From NCBI GenBank assembly GCA_019455065.1, contig JACFNC010000002.1:1-64000 (forward strand): DNA of 64,000 bases. The letters are read 5' to 3'. Below are positions 31,501 to 39,094 of this stretch, in pieces (the stretch's first letter is position 1; each line of letters starts with the position of its first letter). The position numbers were made by a program, and so were the translations under genes. The DNA comes from Rhodospirillales bacterium. GTDB lineage: Bacteria > Pseudomonadota > Alphaproteobacteria > Rhodospirillales > Magnetospirillaceae. Under the pieces are notes generated by a model. The model saw nothing but the letters and a program-made list of their open reading frames with translations, had not been told where the DNA came from and made no database searches.

Positions 31501-32340
31501 CGCCGCCACTGCGCCCACGGCATCGTTCGCGACGACACCCGACTAGTCTATTACGAGCACGGGACCGGCCCGGAAACCCTGCTTTTCATCAATCCGATCG
31601 TCTACGGCCTGCCAATCTTCCAACCAGTGATCGAGCAACTATGCCAGGAGTTCCGCATCGTCACCATCGATGCCCGGGGCACCGGCGCGTCCGGCCCACT
31701 GCTGCGCCCCTGTTCGGCCCGCACCCATCAGGCCGATCTTGAAGCTGTCGTCGACGCCTTGGGCGGGGGCCCGGTCGTGGGCGTCGGAATCTCGCGCGGC
31801 TCGAACCTGCTCGTTCGCATCGCCTGCGAGCGCCCGGGCGTGGTGAACAGGCTGGTTCTCGTCGGACCTCCGGTGGACGATGCCGGGCCGGCCAGCCGTT
31901 TTCCGCGCAGTGGCGCCAAGATGATCGAGCAGATGCTGGCCGAGGGGCGCATTCGCGAGGTCGCGGAATCCATGGTGTCCAGCGTCTTTTCGGAACCGGG
32001 CTCGCAGGATATCGCCGCCACCTTCCTGGCGGGCTGTCTGGGCATGCCGCGCGAGACCTTCATCAGCTTCTTCGATCCCGATCCCGACTATGACATGACA
32101 TCGCTGCTGCCGAACTTGACCATTCCAACGCTGGTGGTTTTCGGCAGCCACGACCGCCGCGTCTCGCTCGGATGCGGGCACTACATCGTCGAGCGCGCCC
32201 CGAGAGCCAGTCTCCATCTGTTCGAGGGCCGCGGACATCTGCCCATCTTTACGGCGACCACCGAGTTCTGCCACCTCCTCCGCCAGTTCGTGCGCACCGG
32301 ACACTCACCCAAGCCGTCAAAGGCCGGCTTGTCGATTTGA
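28561..32340 (+). CDS. BTAD/SARP regulator - degenerate cyclase - AAA/STAND ATPase - alpha/beta hydrolase fusion
   Basis: About 1,259 residues. (1) 1-245: OmpR-like winged helix plus BTAD domain as in SARP/AfsR activators (LLAYLAMAAGRPHSRDVLA; VFGRLLEAHERAGDLERAV; RQYDLYAATLQRELGIEPE). (2) About 290-445: class III cyclase-like domain. The first metal Asp is Gly (VTVLCAGVAAAG), the second is kept (RRADGIMVVFGAP), and the usual Asn and Arg are replaced (GPVLHVASAI). (3) About 470-770: ATPase with Walker A VIGDPGVGKSRLV and Walker B ILVVEDLHWADEGT. (4) TPR-like linker, then from about 993 a hydrolase with nucleophile GISRGS, Asp in FGSHDRRV and His in EGRGHLPIF, a full triad. The ATG at 28561 follows GGAAGTG. 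Probably a soluble signalling regulator; signal and targets unknown. Confidence 0.88.
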   Translation: MTAMDPPHSLKVLGPFALGNGVRLPTRKAEALLAYLAMAAGRPHSRDVLAALLWGDRAEKQARHSLSQTLFAIRKVLLESAPDSAPLTVDGDQVFLATDHVFVDAIDFERLSADGSVPALGSASALYRGELLQGMNLGELAFEEWLTAERSRFRETALGVFGRLLEAHERAGDLERAVQAALRLVAADRLQEGGHRALMRLYLALGRPAAALRQYDLYAATLQRELGIEPEAEMRRLRSEVMNRRRRTAAPSAAAEAPRPTPDITPAPAAETPPPTPVHGEAVTAERFATAERKSVTVLCAGVAAAGHAIDEVDPEHALEWTEPVASDLVRHADRFGGTVCERRADGIMVVFGAPVAIEDHAVRGCHAALAMRGEVASRWGERISIRISLHTGEAVVRMGSEAGAGNCRVDGPVLHVASAIEHLLAFDSIAVSGDVVRRAGAYFRLAPGRTVTLPGLRSPVTVHELEDFSSVRTRWDVQAARGLSPFVGRGAEMEVLRTALAGAQTGTGEVVAVIGDPGVGKSRLVNRFLQSSDGATVLYATAFPHESAAYQPLRRMLREWLHAEADEPASVTADRLRRALDACEPALVAATPALAWLMGLPTVDPGWESLGPAQHRRHAFEAAAGLLAALSRGNPLILVVEDLHWADEGTLALLDVLVQASPGLRLMMILTFRPEYRDPWAGRAQHRVCRIGPLDADPARGLLNMLLGPDPGLAGLKEDLLRITNGNPLFLEESVRALAEGGDLVGDPGGYRLSEKAGETPIPPTVQDVIAARIDRLPPREKWVLQTAAVLGAEFGYRLLAEIAGLSEEELHDALRSLQQTEHLFQTAFFPQQEYAFRHALIRQVAYGSLPRTRRAAMHAEAALALERLCGEDLGDTLEKLAEHCESGELWSKAAEYLLRAARKSKERYGYRRAALLARRADEAAARLPEGANQGFRVDASTLLGDLASLEGDIARANDYYDFAAALEADPRRRRRITNRRHCAHGIVRDDTRLVYYEHGTGPETLLFINPIVYGLPIFQPVIEQLCQEFRIVTIDARGTGASGPLLRPCSARTHQADLEAVVDALGGGPVVGVGISRGSNLLVRIACERPGVVNRLVLVGPPVDDAGPASRFPRSGAKMIEQMLAEGRIREVAESMVSSVFSEPGSQDIAATFLAGCLGMPRETFISFFDPDPDYDMTSLLPNLTIPTLVVFGSHDRRVSLGCGHYIVERAPRASLHLFEGRGHLPIFTATTEFCHLLRQFVRTGHSPKPSKAGLSI

Positions 32341-32373
32341 GAGCCCGTTGACGCCCTTCGTGACCCGCACCTG

Positions 32374-32418
32374 ATCGGGCCCCTCTAGGGTCCGCCCGAT
32401 GCCGACCATGGGGTCGGC
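32374..32418. terminator. Two hairpins after the large fusion gene
   Basis: First: ATCGGGC (32374-32380) pairs with GCCCGAT (32394-32400). Second: GCCGACC (32401-32407), loop ATGG, GGTCGGC (32412-32418). They lie between the stop at 32340 and the EamA start at 32437; probable terminator region. Confidence 0.45.
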
Positions 32419-32436
32419 CACCGGAGGAGACGGCGG

Positions 32437-33404
32437 ATGAACCAAGTCGGGAGTGGTGCGGCGGCGCTGGACGGAGGCGCGGTTCCCCGCGCCTTGGGGG
32501 AGCGGGCGGGAGCGGAGACGCGGCGGATATGGCTCGGCATCGCCTGGGGCATGGCGGCGGCCCTGACGACCGCCGCCTGGTGGGTGATGACCCGCCTGGG
32601 GGTGTCGCACAGCCTGGATCAATACGACCTGACGGCGTTACGGTTCGGAATTTCCGGCCTGCTGCTGCTGCCGGTGCTATGGGCGCACCGCCGGGCCGTC
32701 GGCCGGGTGTCGCCGTGGCTGCTTGCGGTCGTCGCCATCGGCGCCGGCGCGCCGTTCGCCCTGGTCAACGGGACCGGCCTGACCTTCGCCTCGGCGGGCA
32801 ATGGCGGGGCCATCATGCCGGGGATGTTGCCGTTGTTCGCGGCCCTGTTATCGGCAGCAGTGCTGGGCGAGCGGATCTCGGTGCCGCGGCGCTGGGGTTG
32901 GCGATCATCGTCGGCGGCATCGCCGCGATAGCCGGCCACGGCCTTACCGCCGGCCTGACCGCGACGCCGGGCCACGCCCTGTTCCTGCTGGGTGCCCTGC
33001 TGTGGGCGGCGTTCTCGGTGGCGTTGCGCCGATCGGGATTGGCGCCGCTGCCGGCCGTAGCGGTCGTCTGCGTGGCGTCGCTGGTGGGATACGTGCCCGG
33101 CTACATGGCCGTCGCCGGGACGGCCATGGCGGCCGCCCCATGGGCGGAGATTCTACCGCAGGCCCTGTTCCAGGGGATTCTCTCGCCCTTGACCGCGCTA
33201 TGCTTCGCCAACGCGGTGGTGTTGCTGGGTGCGGCGCGGGGCGCGGTGTTCGGGGCGCTGGTGCCGGTCCTCGCCACCCTGCTCGGCGCGCTGGCGCTGG
33301 CCGAAATGCCCTCTTTGTTGGAGACCGTCGGCGTGGTCGCCGTGTCGGCCGGCGCCTATCTGGCGGCAGGCGCGACTCTGCGGCTTGGGCGGGCAAGGCG
33401 TTAG
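32437..33404 (+). pseudogene. EamA/DMT-family transporter, disrupted by a one-base frameshift
   Basis: A drug/metabolite transporter gene in two frames. The first part starts at 32437 with an RBS (GGAGGAG) and runs through five hydrophobic segments to RISVPRRW. After the run GGGG at 32894-32897 the protein continues in the -1 frame as GLAIIVGGIAAIAG, through the remaining helices to the stop at 33404. Adding one G to that run restores one protein of about 322 residues with the usual ten segments. Read as is, the first frame stops at 32931. Either a recent loss-of-function mutation or a sequencing error in the homopolymer. Confidence 0.85.
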
Positions 33405-33429
33405 ACAAGGTGTGTCTCAAACGCCGTCA

Positions 33430-33510
33430 CCCCCGGGCTTGGCCCGGGGGTCCGTGGATGGCCGGAACAGCTCCGGCCGTGGCGGCATGCGATGGGGGGC
33501 GAAGCCCCCC
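33430..33510. repeat. Array of three palindromes (REP-like) between convergent genes
   Basis: Three perfect hairpins in tandem: 9-bp stem with loop TTG at 33430-33450 (arms CCCCCGGGC/GCCCGGGGG); 7-bp stem at 33460-33478 (GGCCGGA/TCCGGCC); 7-bp stem with loop GAA at 33494-33510 (GGGGGGC/GCCCCCC). The first resembles the dispersed palindromes common in intergenic regions of alphaproteobacteria. It also likely terminates the EamA and MCP transcripts. Confidence 0.7.
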
Positions 33511-33523
33511 GTTGACCTTTTCC

Positions 33524-35575
33524 TTATGCCGTCTTGATGCCGGACAGGAACTGATCGACCGTGTTGCGGAGGAGTTCCGCCTGCTGCGAGAGCTGGCCCG
33601 AAGAGGCCAGGACCTGCTCGGAGGCGGCGCCGGTTTCGCCCGCCGCCTGGGTGACGCCCGAGATGTTCTGCGACACCTCCTGCGTGCCGGTGGCCGCCTG
33701 GGTGACGTTGCGGGCGATCTCCTGGGTGGCCGCCGTCTGCTCTTCGACCGCCGCCGCGATGGTGGCAGCGATCTCGCTGATCTTGGCGATGGTGCCGGCG
33801 ATGGATTCGATCGCCCCCGCCGCCTCGCGGGTGCGGTTCTGCACCTCGGTGACGTGGCCGCTGATTTCCTCGGTGGCGCGCGCCGTCTGGTTGGCGAGGG
33901 TCTTGACCTCGGTCGCCACCACCGCGAAGCCCTTGCCCGCCTCGCCGGCCCGCGCCGCCTCGATGGTGGCGTTGAGGGCCAACAGATTGGTCTGGCTGGC
34001 AATGGCGTTGATCATCCCCACCACCTCGCTGATGCGCTGAGCCGCGTTGAGCAGGCCCTGCACCGACTCGTTTGTGGTGTTGGCCTGGCCGACCGCCTCC
34101 TGCGAGATCTGACTGGACTGCGCGACCTGACGGGCGATCTCGGAGATCGACGAGGCCAGTTCCTCGGCCGCCGACGCCACCGTCTGCACGTTCGACGAGG
34201 CTTGCTCCGAGGCCGCCGCCACGGCGGTGGCCTGGCGCGAGGTCTCCTCGGCCACGGCCGACATGCTTTCCGCAGTCGCCCGAAGCTCGGTGGACGCCGA
34301 GGACATGGTCTCGAGCACGCCCGCCGCGCTCTTGTCGAATTCGGCGATGAGCTTCTCGACGACGACGCGCCGCCGCTCCTTCGCCTCCTCCTCCTTGCGC
34401 TGCTCCTCGGCCAGCGCGTCGGCGCGGATCTTGTTCTCCTTGAACACCAGCACGGCCCGGCTCATGGCGCCGATCTCGTCGCCGCGCTTGGTGCCCTCGA
34501 CTTCGACCGAGGTATCGCCGTCGGCCAGCCGCTTCATGGCCCCTTCCAATGACAGCATCGGCCGGGTGATGCCGCGGACCACCACCACCGCGAGGAAGGC
34601 GGCGCCGATGATGGCGCCCGCCGCCGCGATCGCCGCGACGATCAGCGCACGCAGGGTGGCCCCAGCCTTTTCCGAAGCGACCTTCACCAAATCGGATGCG
34701 ATATAGTCCTCGACCTTCTTGAGCGCGTCGATGCGCCGGGTCGCGGCCTGGAACCAGGCCGGCCCGGTCACACTGACCGCCTCGCCCTTGACCATGGCGG
34801 ACGCGGCGCGGCGCATCGCCACGACCTCTTCGGTAACCGGGCCGGCCAGTTGGCGGTCGAGCTGCGCCTGCTCGTCCGCGCTGGCAACGCTGCGGAACAC
34901 CTGGAAGAAGCTGTTCTGCGCGGCGATCGCCTCGACCCAGCGTGAATACGTGGCGACGTCCATGCTGCCCGATACCAGCGCCCCGGCGCCGATGGCCCGC
35001 TCGCGACCGGCCATTTCCTTGCCCCACATCAGGTTGACATAGCCTGAGATGATCGCCGCGATCTGCGGGTCGGGGCTGATGCGCGCGAGTTCGTCGACGA
35101 TGCCGAACAACGAGCCGATGGTCTGGGTGTAACCGCGGGTGGCTTCATCCCCCGGGATCGCCAATCCGTCGACGCGCCCGCGCAACCCCATCGCCTCGTC
35201 GACGCGCATCTTCGCGCCCTGCACGCTCTGGACGAGCCCCTGCGAGAACGAAGCAAGGTCGAGGCGCGCGCCCGCATCCGCGAATTTTTGGCTTGCCGCG
35301 TCCGTGGCGCGCCGCTGCGTGGCCAGTTCGCCGCCGCCCTGGGCGCCCTTGTTCCCAAGGAACACGGCCGTGGCGCCACGTTCGACCTGCAACTGGTGGA
35401 TCAGGTCGCTGACAACCCCGGCATAGCCCGCCAATTCCTCGGTCTGCGAAAGGGCGTGCTGCGTGGACTGTTTTTCGAGAACGATCCAGCCCGAAAACAC
35501 GATCAACGCGATCGCCGGCACGGCGACCGCGAGGGCAATACGCCAGCCGATTGGTCGGTCATTCAGGCTCCGCAT
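33524..35575 (-). CDS. Methyl-accepting chemotaxis protein with periplasmic NIT sensor domain
   Basis: 683-residue chemoreceptor. First transmembrane helix about 11-31, then a NIT (nitrate/nitrite-type) sensor domain (about 45-295: [16 protein letters not shown] opening is characteristic). The second helix is about 305-335, followed by HAMP ([21 protein letters not shown]) and a coiled-coil signalling domain whose hairpin tip has [29 protein letters not shown]. Likely signals nitrate/nitrite or a related small molecule to CheA. Methylation sites are plausible but I did not place them. No che genes are nearby, so it is an orphan receptor. Confidence 0.93.
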   Translation of the reverse strand: MRSLNDRPIGWRIALAVAVPAIALIVFSGWIVLEKQSTQHALSQTEELAGYAGVVSDLIHQLQVERGATAVFLGNKGAQGGGELATQRRATDAASQKFADAGARLDLASFSQGLVQSVQGAKMRVDEAMGLRGRVDGLAIPGDEATRGYTQTIGSLFGIVDELARISPDPQIAAIISGYVNLMWGKEMAGRERAIGAGALVSGSMDVATYSRWVEAIAAQNSFFQVFRSVASADEQAQLDRQLAGPVTEEVVAMRRAASAMVKGEAVSVTGPAWFQAATRRIDALKKVEDYIASDLVKVASEKAGATLRALIVAAIAAAGAIIGAAFLAVVVVRGITRPMLSLEGAMKRLADGDTSVEVEGTKRGDEIGAMSRAVLVFKENKIRADALAEEQRKEEEAKERRRVVVEKLIAEFDKSAAGVLETMSSASTELRATAESMSAVAEETSRQATAVAAASEQASSNVQTVASAAEELASSISEIARQVAQSSQISQEAVGQANTTNESVQGLLNAAQRISEVVGMINAIASQTNLLALNATIEAARAGEAGKGFAVVATEVKTLANQTARATEEISGHVTEVQNRTREAAGAIESIAGTIAKISEIAATIAAAVEEQTAATQEIARNVTQAATGTQEVSQNISGVTQAAGETGAASEQVLASSGQLSQQAELLRNTVDQFLSGIKTA

Positions 35576-35821
35576 CCGCTATACCTTTCGTGTTAGAAAT
35601 CGCTACTTTTGGCTATACCAGGGCCGAACAAATATTTCCAATTAATTCAGTTCGGTTTTTCTCCGTAACTATTCGCAAATTGCGGAGAAAGATCGGAGGT
35701 GAAACCGTTACGGGAGCGCGCCGACACGCCTCGCCACCTACCCCACCCCTACCCTTGGGCATAGGCATCATAAATCACCGCGCCTCGGCTGTCACCCGGC
35801 CAATTCAACCGTGAGTTCGCT

Positions 35822-36286
35822 TCAGGAACGCTGGCCGTCGCGATGGCTGGTCCGGCAAACGCGTTCGAGAGCGTCGAGGAAGAGGGAGCGGTCGCGCTGG
35901 GCGAAGGGGGGCGGCCCGCCGGTAATCGCGCCCCCGTCGCGCAGGCCGGTCATCAAGTCGCGCATGGCCACTGCCATGCCGATGGAGGTGTCGTCGAAAA
36001 GATTGCCGTTCGGGGCCAGCGCCACGGCGCCGCTGGCCACGCAGCGGGCGGCCAGGGGGACGTCGGCGGTAATGACGATGTCAGCGGGACCGACCGCCTG
36101 AGCAATCCAATCGTCCGCCGCATCGGGGCCCTGCGCAACCAGCACCGAGCGTAGCAGGGGATGATCGCCAACCCGAATGCCGCGGTTGCTGACGAAGATC
36201 ACGGGAATGGCGCGCCGTTCCGCGACCCGCACGATCTCGTCCTTCACCGGGCAGGCGTCGGCGTCGACATAGATCGTGGTGGGCAT
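35822..36286 (-). CDS. YaiI/YqxD family protein (DUF188, PIN-like NYN fold)
   Basis: 154 residues with the family start TIYVDADACPVKDEI and conserved VITADVPLAARCVASGA and FRALDRGDxD-like C-terminal stretch. Putative nuclease-like fold; function unknown. 19 bases after infA on the same strand. Confidence 0.92.
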   Translation of the reverse strand: MPTTIYVDADACPVKDEIVRVAERRAIPVIFVSNRGIRVGDHPLLRSVLVAQGPDAADDWIAQAVGPADIVITADVPLAARCVASGAVALAPNGNLFDDTSIGMAVAMRDLMTGLRDGGAITGGPPPFAQRDRSLFLDALERVCRTSHRDGQRS

Positions 36287-36305
36287 GGCGCCGCCGGTAG
36301 TGGCC

Positions 36306-36581
36306 TCAGCGACGGCGCTGTTGCTGCGGCCGTTGCGGGCGCGGAGAGGCGGACGCCCGTTCGTCCTTGTGGCGGAAGTTGATGCGCGCCTTGGTCAGGT
36401 CGTAGGGCGTCATTTCGACGGTGACGCGATCGCCGGCCAGGATACGGATGCGGTTCTTCTTCATGCGTCCGGAGGCATAGGCCATGACGTCGTGGCCGCT
36501 GTCGAGTTGGACGCGGAAGCGGGCATCGGGCAGCACCTCGCTGACGACGCCGTCGAATTCAATGAGATCTTCCTTGGCCAT
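36306..36581 (-). CDS. infA: Translation initiation factor IF-1
   Basis: 91 residues: a complete S1-type OB domain ([41 protein letters not shown]) followed by a C-terminal tail of about 18 residues rich in Arg, Pro and Gln that standard 72-residue IF-1 lacks. Coupled in order with a cold-shock protein upstream, consistent with cold adaptation of translation. Confidence 0.93.
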   Translation of the reverse strand: MAKEDLIEFDGVVSEVLPDARFRVQLDSGHDVMAYASGRMKKNRIRILAGDRVTVEMTPYDLTKARINFRHKDERASASPRPQRPQQQRRR

Positions 36582-36648
36582 GCGCGCTCCCTTGCCGGCA
36601 GGAATGGGCCACGAGCCGAGGGCCGCAGCGAAACAGCGTAATACGGGT

Positions 36649-36668
36649 GGGGCAGCCGAAGCTGCCCC
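36649..36668 (-). terminator. Terminator-like hairpin after cspA
   Basis: Perfect 8-bp stem with tetraloop CGAA: GGGGCAGC (36649-36656) and GCTGCCCC (36661-36668), 12 bases past the cspA stop. No T-tract on the minus strand. Confidence 0.6.
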
Positions 36669-36680
36669 TTGGGATCGTGA

Positions 36681-36887
36681 TCAGAGGGCCTTGAGGTTGA
36701 CCGCCGCCATCTTGCCCGTGCGGCCGCGCTCGAGCTCGAAGGACAGCTTCTGCCCCTCGCCCAGATTGGACAGGCCGGCGCGCTCGACGGCCGAAATATG
36801 GACGAAGACGTCGGCCGAGCCGTCGTCGGGCTTGATGAAGCCGTAACCCTTGGTGGAATTGAACCATTTGACGGTGCCAGTGGACAT
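36681..36887 (-). CDS. Cold-shock DNA/RNA-binding protein CspA family
   Basis: 68 residues, [18 protein letters not shown] then [13 protein letters not shown], i.e. both RNP motifs. The ATG at 36887 lies six bases after GGAG; an ATG two codons upstream abuts the Shine-Dalgarno. An RNA chaperone. A leader hairpin sits just upstream. Confidence 0.96.
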   Translation of the reverse strand: MSTGTVKWFNSTKGYGFIKPDDGSADVFVHISAVERAGLSNLGEGQKLSFELERGRTGKMAAVNLKAL

Positions 36888-36910
36888 ATGCATCTCCTCG
36901 AACTGGCGTT

Positions 36911-36934
36911 GCCCGCCGCGACATGCGGACGGGC
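36911..36934 (-). promoter_or_regulatory. Hairpin in the cspA 5' leader
   Basis: GCCCG-CCGC (36911-36919) pairs with GCGG-A-CGGGC (36925-36934): nine base pairs, one bulged A, 5-nt loop, 23 bases before the cspA start. cspA leaders in other bacteria are structured and temperature-responsive; that role here is inference. Confidence 0.4.
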
Positions 36935-37171
36935 ATCAAATCACTGATGGGAGAAGCAAGGCCGGCACCGGAAACGGTTCGGCGGCAGACCCAAGTAAAT
37001 TCGACAGCCCATAGGTAGGGGCAGCCGTCCGCTTTGGCAAGTGCGAATGGGACCGCCCGCGCAAGTGCAGTCGATATTACTGCTTACGATCGCAACCCTC
37101 GCGCTAGATGCCCGCTTGATGAGGGCTCGACCCCAAGACCATCATGTGTTCCAGATAGCGGGGAAAGTGGC

Positions 37172-38587
37172 ATGGCCGAAGAACGCCCGCATGTGCGGGC
37201 CGAGCGCATCCGCCTCTTGTACCGGCAGGCACCCTATGTCTACGCCGCCAATCTGGTCGTGGCGGCGCTGGTGGTCGCCGCGCTGTGGCGGGCGAGGGAG
37301 CCGGCAACGCTCCTCGGCTGGGCCGCCGCGGTGCTGGCCCACACGCTGGTGAGGGCTGTGCATTATTGGCGCTATCGGCGCCGCCGGCCCGCCGATGCGG
37401 AAATGGCGGCGTGGGGCCGCTGGTACACGGTTGGTTCGGGCGTTTCGGGCGTAGTCTGGGGCAGCATCGCCTGGCTATTCGTCATTCCCGAGGATCCGCA
37501 GAGCCTCGGCCTCGTCGCCTTCGTCGTTGCCGGCATGGCGGCCGGCGCCCTGGCCGGGATGTCCAGCCACCTGCCGGCGTTCTACGCCTATCTCGTGCTC
37601 AGTGTCGCTCCGTTGACGATCGTACTGCTCGCGGATGGGCCGGTCTACATGGCGATGGCCGGCATGGGGGCCACCTTCGTCGTCGGCCTCGGCCTGATTG
37701 CTCACGGCTTTCACGCCGCGCTGGTCAGCCGGATCGACCTGGGCGAGCGGAACCGGGAACTGCTGAGCAGCATGGAGGAAAAGGTCCGCGACCGCACCGC
37801 CGAGCTGGAGGCCGCCAACCGTCGCCTTAGCACCGAGGTCGCCGAGCGCGAGCGCGCCCAAGCCGGCCTGGAGGCGGCGCGCGCCGAGGCCGACCGCGCC
37901 AACGCCGCCAAGTCGCGCTTTCTCGCCGCCGCCAGCCACGACCTGCGGCAGCCCCTCCAGTCGATGTTTCTGTTCGCCGACGTCCTGCGCCGGCGCCTCA
38001 CCGACCAGCAGGCATGCGATGCGTTGACCATGCTCGAGCGCGGAATGACGGTGCTGAAGACCTTGCTCGACAGCCTGATCGACGTGGCGCGCCTCGACCT
38101 CGACGTCATCCGTCCCCAACGCGCCGCCTTCGAGCTGCGCCCCCTTCTCGACGACATCGCGGCGGCCTTCGCCCCGGTCGCCGCCGCCAAGAGCCTCGGC
38201 CTTCGCGTCGAAATCGAACCGAACCTGCGGGTTTGCAGCGATCCCCACCTGCTGGGGCGAATGCTGCGCAACCTGGTCGAGAACGCGGTCCGATACACCG
38301 AGCGCGGCGAGGTGGTGCTGCGCGGGCGCCGGTGCGGCGAGAGCGCCTGCGTCGACGTCGAGGATACCGGCGTCGGCATTCCCGCCGACCAGCTCGAACG
38401 CATCTTCGAAGAGTTCCATCAGGTCGGCCGGCCCCCGAGCCAGCCCGCCGCCGCCGAGGCGGCCGCCGGCCTCGGCCTCGGCCTCGCCATCGTGCAGCGC
38501 CTGTCCACCATCCTCGACCATCCGGTCAGGCTCACCTCCGAACCGGGCCGCGGTTCGCGCTTCACAATTGAGATGCAAGTGGAATGA
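37172..38587 (+). CDS. Membrane sensor histidine kinase
   Basis: 471 residues. About six hydrophobic segments (about 25-190) form a membrane-embedded sensor. A coiled coil (about 195-245) follows, then HisKA with the phospho-His in AAASHDLRQPLQSM, and an HATPase domain with N box NLVENAVRYTE, G1 VEDTGVGIPADQ and G2 GLGLGLAIVQRL. The ATG at 37172 follows GGGGAAAG; the open frame extends upstream to 37034 without an initiation signal. No cognate response regulator is adjacent, so it is an orphan kinase. Confidence 0.92.
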   Translation: MAEERPHVRAERIRLLYRQAPYVYAANLVVAALVVAALWRAREPATLLGWAAAVLAHTLVRAVHYWRYRRRRPADAEMAAWGRWYTVGSGVSGVVWGSIAWLFVIPEDPQSLGLVAFVVAGMAAGALAGMSSHLPAFYAYLVLSVAPLTIVLLADGPVYMAMAGMGATFVVGLGLIAHGFHAALVSRIDLGERNRELLSSMEEKVRDRTAELEAANRRLSTEVAERERAQAGLEAARAEADRANAAKSRFLAAASHDLRQPLQSMFLFADVLRRRLTDQQACDALTMLERGMTVLKTLLDSLIDVARLDLDVIRPQRAAFELRPLLDDIAAAFAPVAAAKSLGLRVEIEPNLRVCSDPHLLGRMLRNLVENAVRYTERGEVVLRGRRCGESACVDVEDTGVGIPADQLERIFEEFHQVGRPPSQPAAAEAAAGLGLGLAIVQRLSTILDHPVRLTSEPGRGSRFTIEMQVE

Positions 38588-38594
38588 GGGGCGG

Positions 38595-38933
38595 CTAGGT
38601 CGAACTGACAGCCGCATCGGCAGGCACTGCCGAAACCGGGCTACGCGACGAGGCAAGGGCGCCTCCGGCCGCATGAGGGCGAACCGGCGAGAACCGCAGC
38701 GCTCGGCCCGGCGGCGACCGATGATAGGGATGAACGGGGTTGACCACCATTCCCTCGCCGCCGCATTGCGGACAGCGGATTCGGTCTTCGAGTTCGTTCA
38801 GCGACAGCCGCGGCCCATAGCGCGAGGCCACCTCGCCCACCGGCGCTTCGGTCACAAAGCGGCAGGCCGCGCAAGAAATTCGCAGATCAACACCGCGAAT
38901 TTCACATTCCCATAGGATTTCGTTTATGTGCAT
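38595..38933 (-). CDS. Small protein with two CxxC pairs (zinc-ribbon-like), function unknown
   Basis: 112 residues. ISCAACRF and RCPQCGGEG supply two Cys pairs separated by about 30 residues, typical of a zinc ribbon. The remainder is basic and low complexity (HPYHRSPPGRALRF). I do not recognise the family. It is convergent with the histidine kinase (7 bases). The PP2C gene lies upstream on the same strand, 161 bases away and separated by a hairpin. Coding status is supported mainly by the Cys pattern. Confidence 0.6.
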   Translation of the reverse strand: MHINEILWECEIRGVDLRISCAACRFVTEAPVGEVASRYGPRLSLNELEDRIRCPQCGGEGMVVNPVHPYHRSPPGRALRFSPVRPHAAGGALASSRSPVSAVPADAAVSST

Positions 38934-39048
38934 GCGATCAAACTGGAGACAACGATGAGAAATAGCAAGCTTTTCGTCGAAATAAATCTAGCAAGATCCG
39001 CGTATCCGGGCGCTTCCATTTTGCTATCGCAGAGCCGACTGCATGGTG

Positions 39049-39066
39049 CGCCAATTTGCATTGGCG
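39049..39066 (-). terminator. Hairpin at the end of the sctD...PP2C operon
   Basis: CGCCAAT (39049-39055), loop TTGC, ATTGGCG (39060-39066): a perfect 7-bp stem 28 bases past the PP2C stop on the minus strand. Confidence 0.45.
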
Positions 39067-39094
39067 TGGACGTCCATTTGAGCTGATCCCGATG

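Noticed and set aside
37034..37171. N-terminal extension of the histidine kinase
   Set aside because: No start signal; residues unlike protein; the ATG at 37172 has a ribosome-binding site and precedes the first membrane helix.
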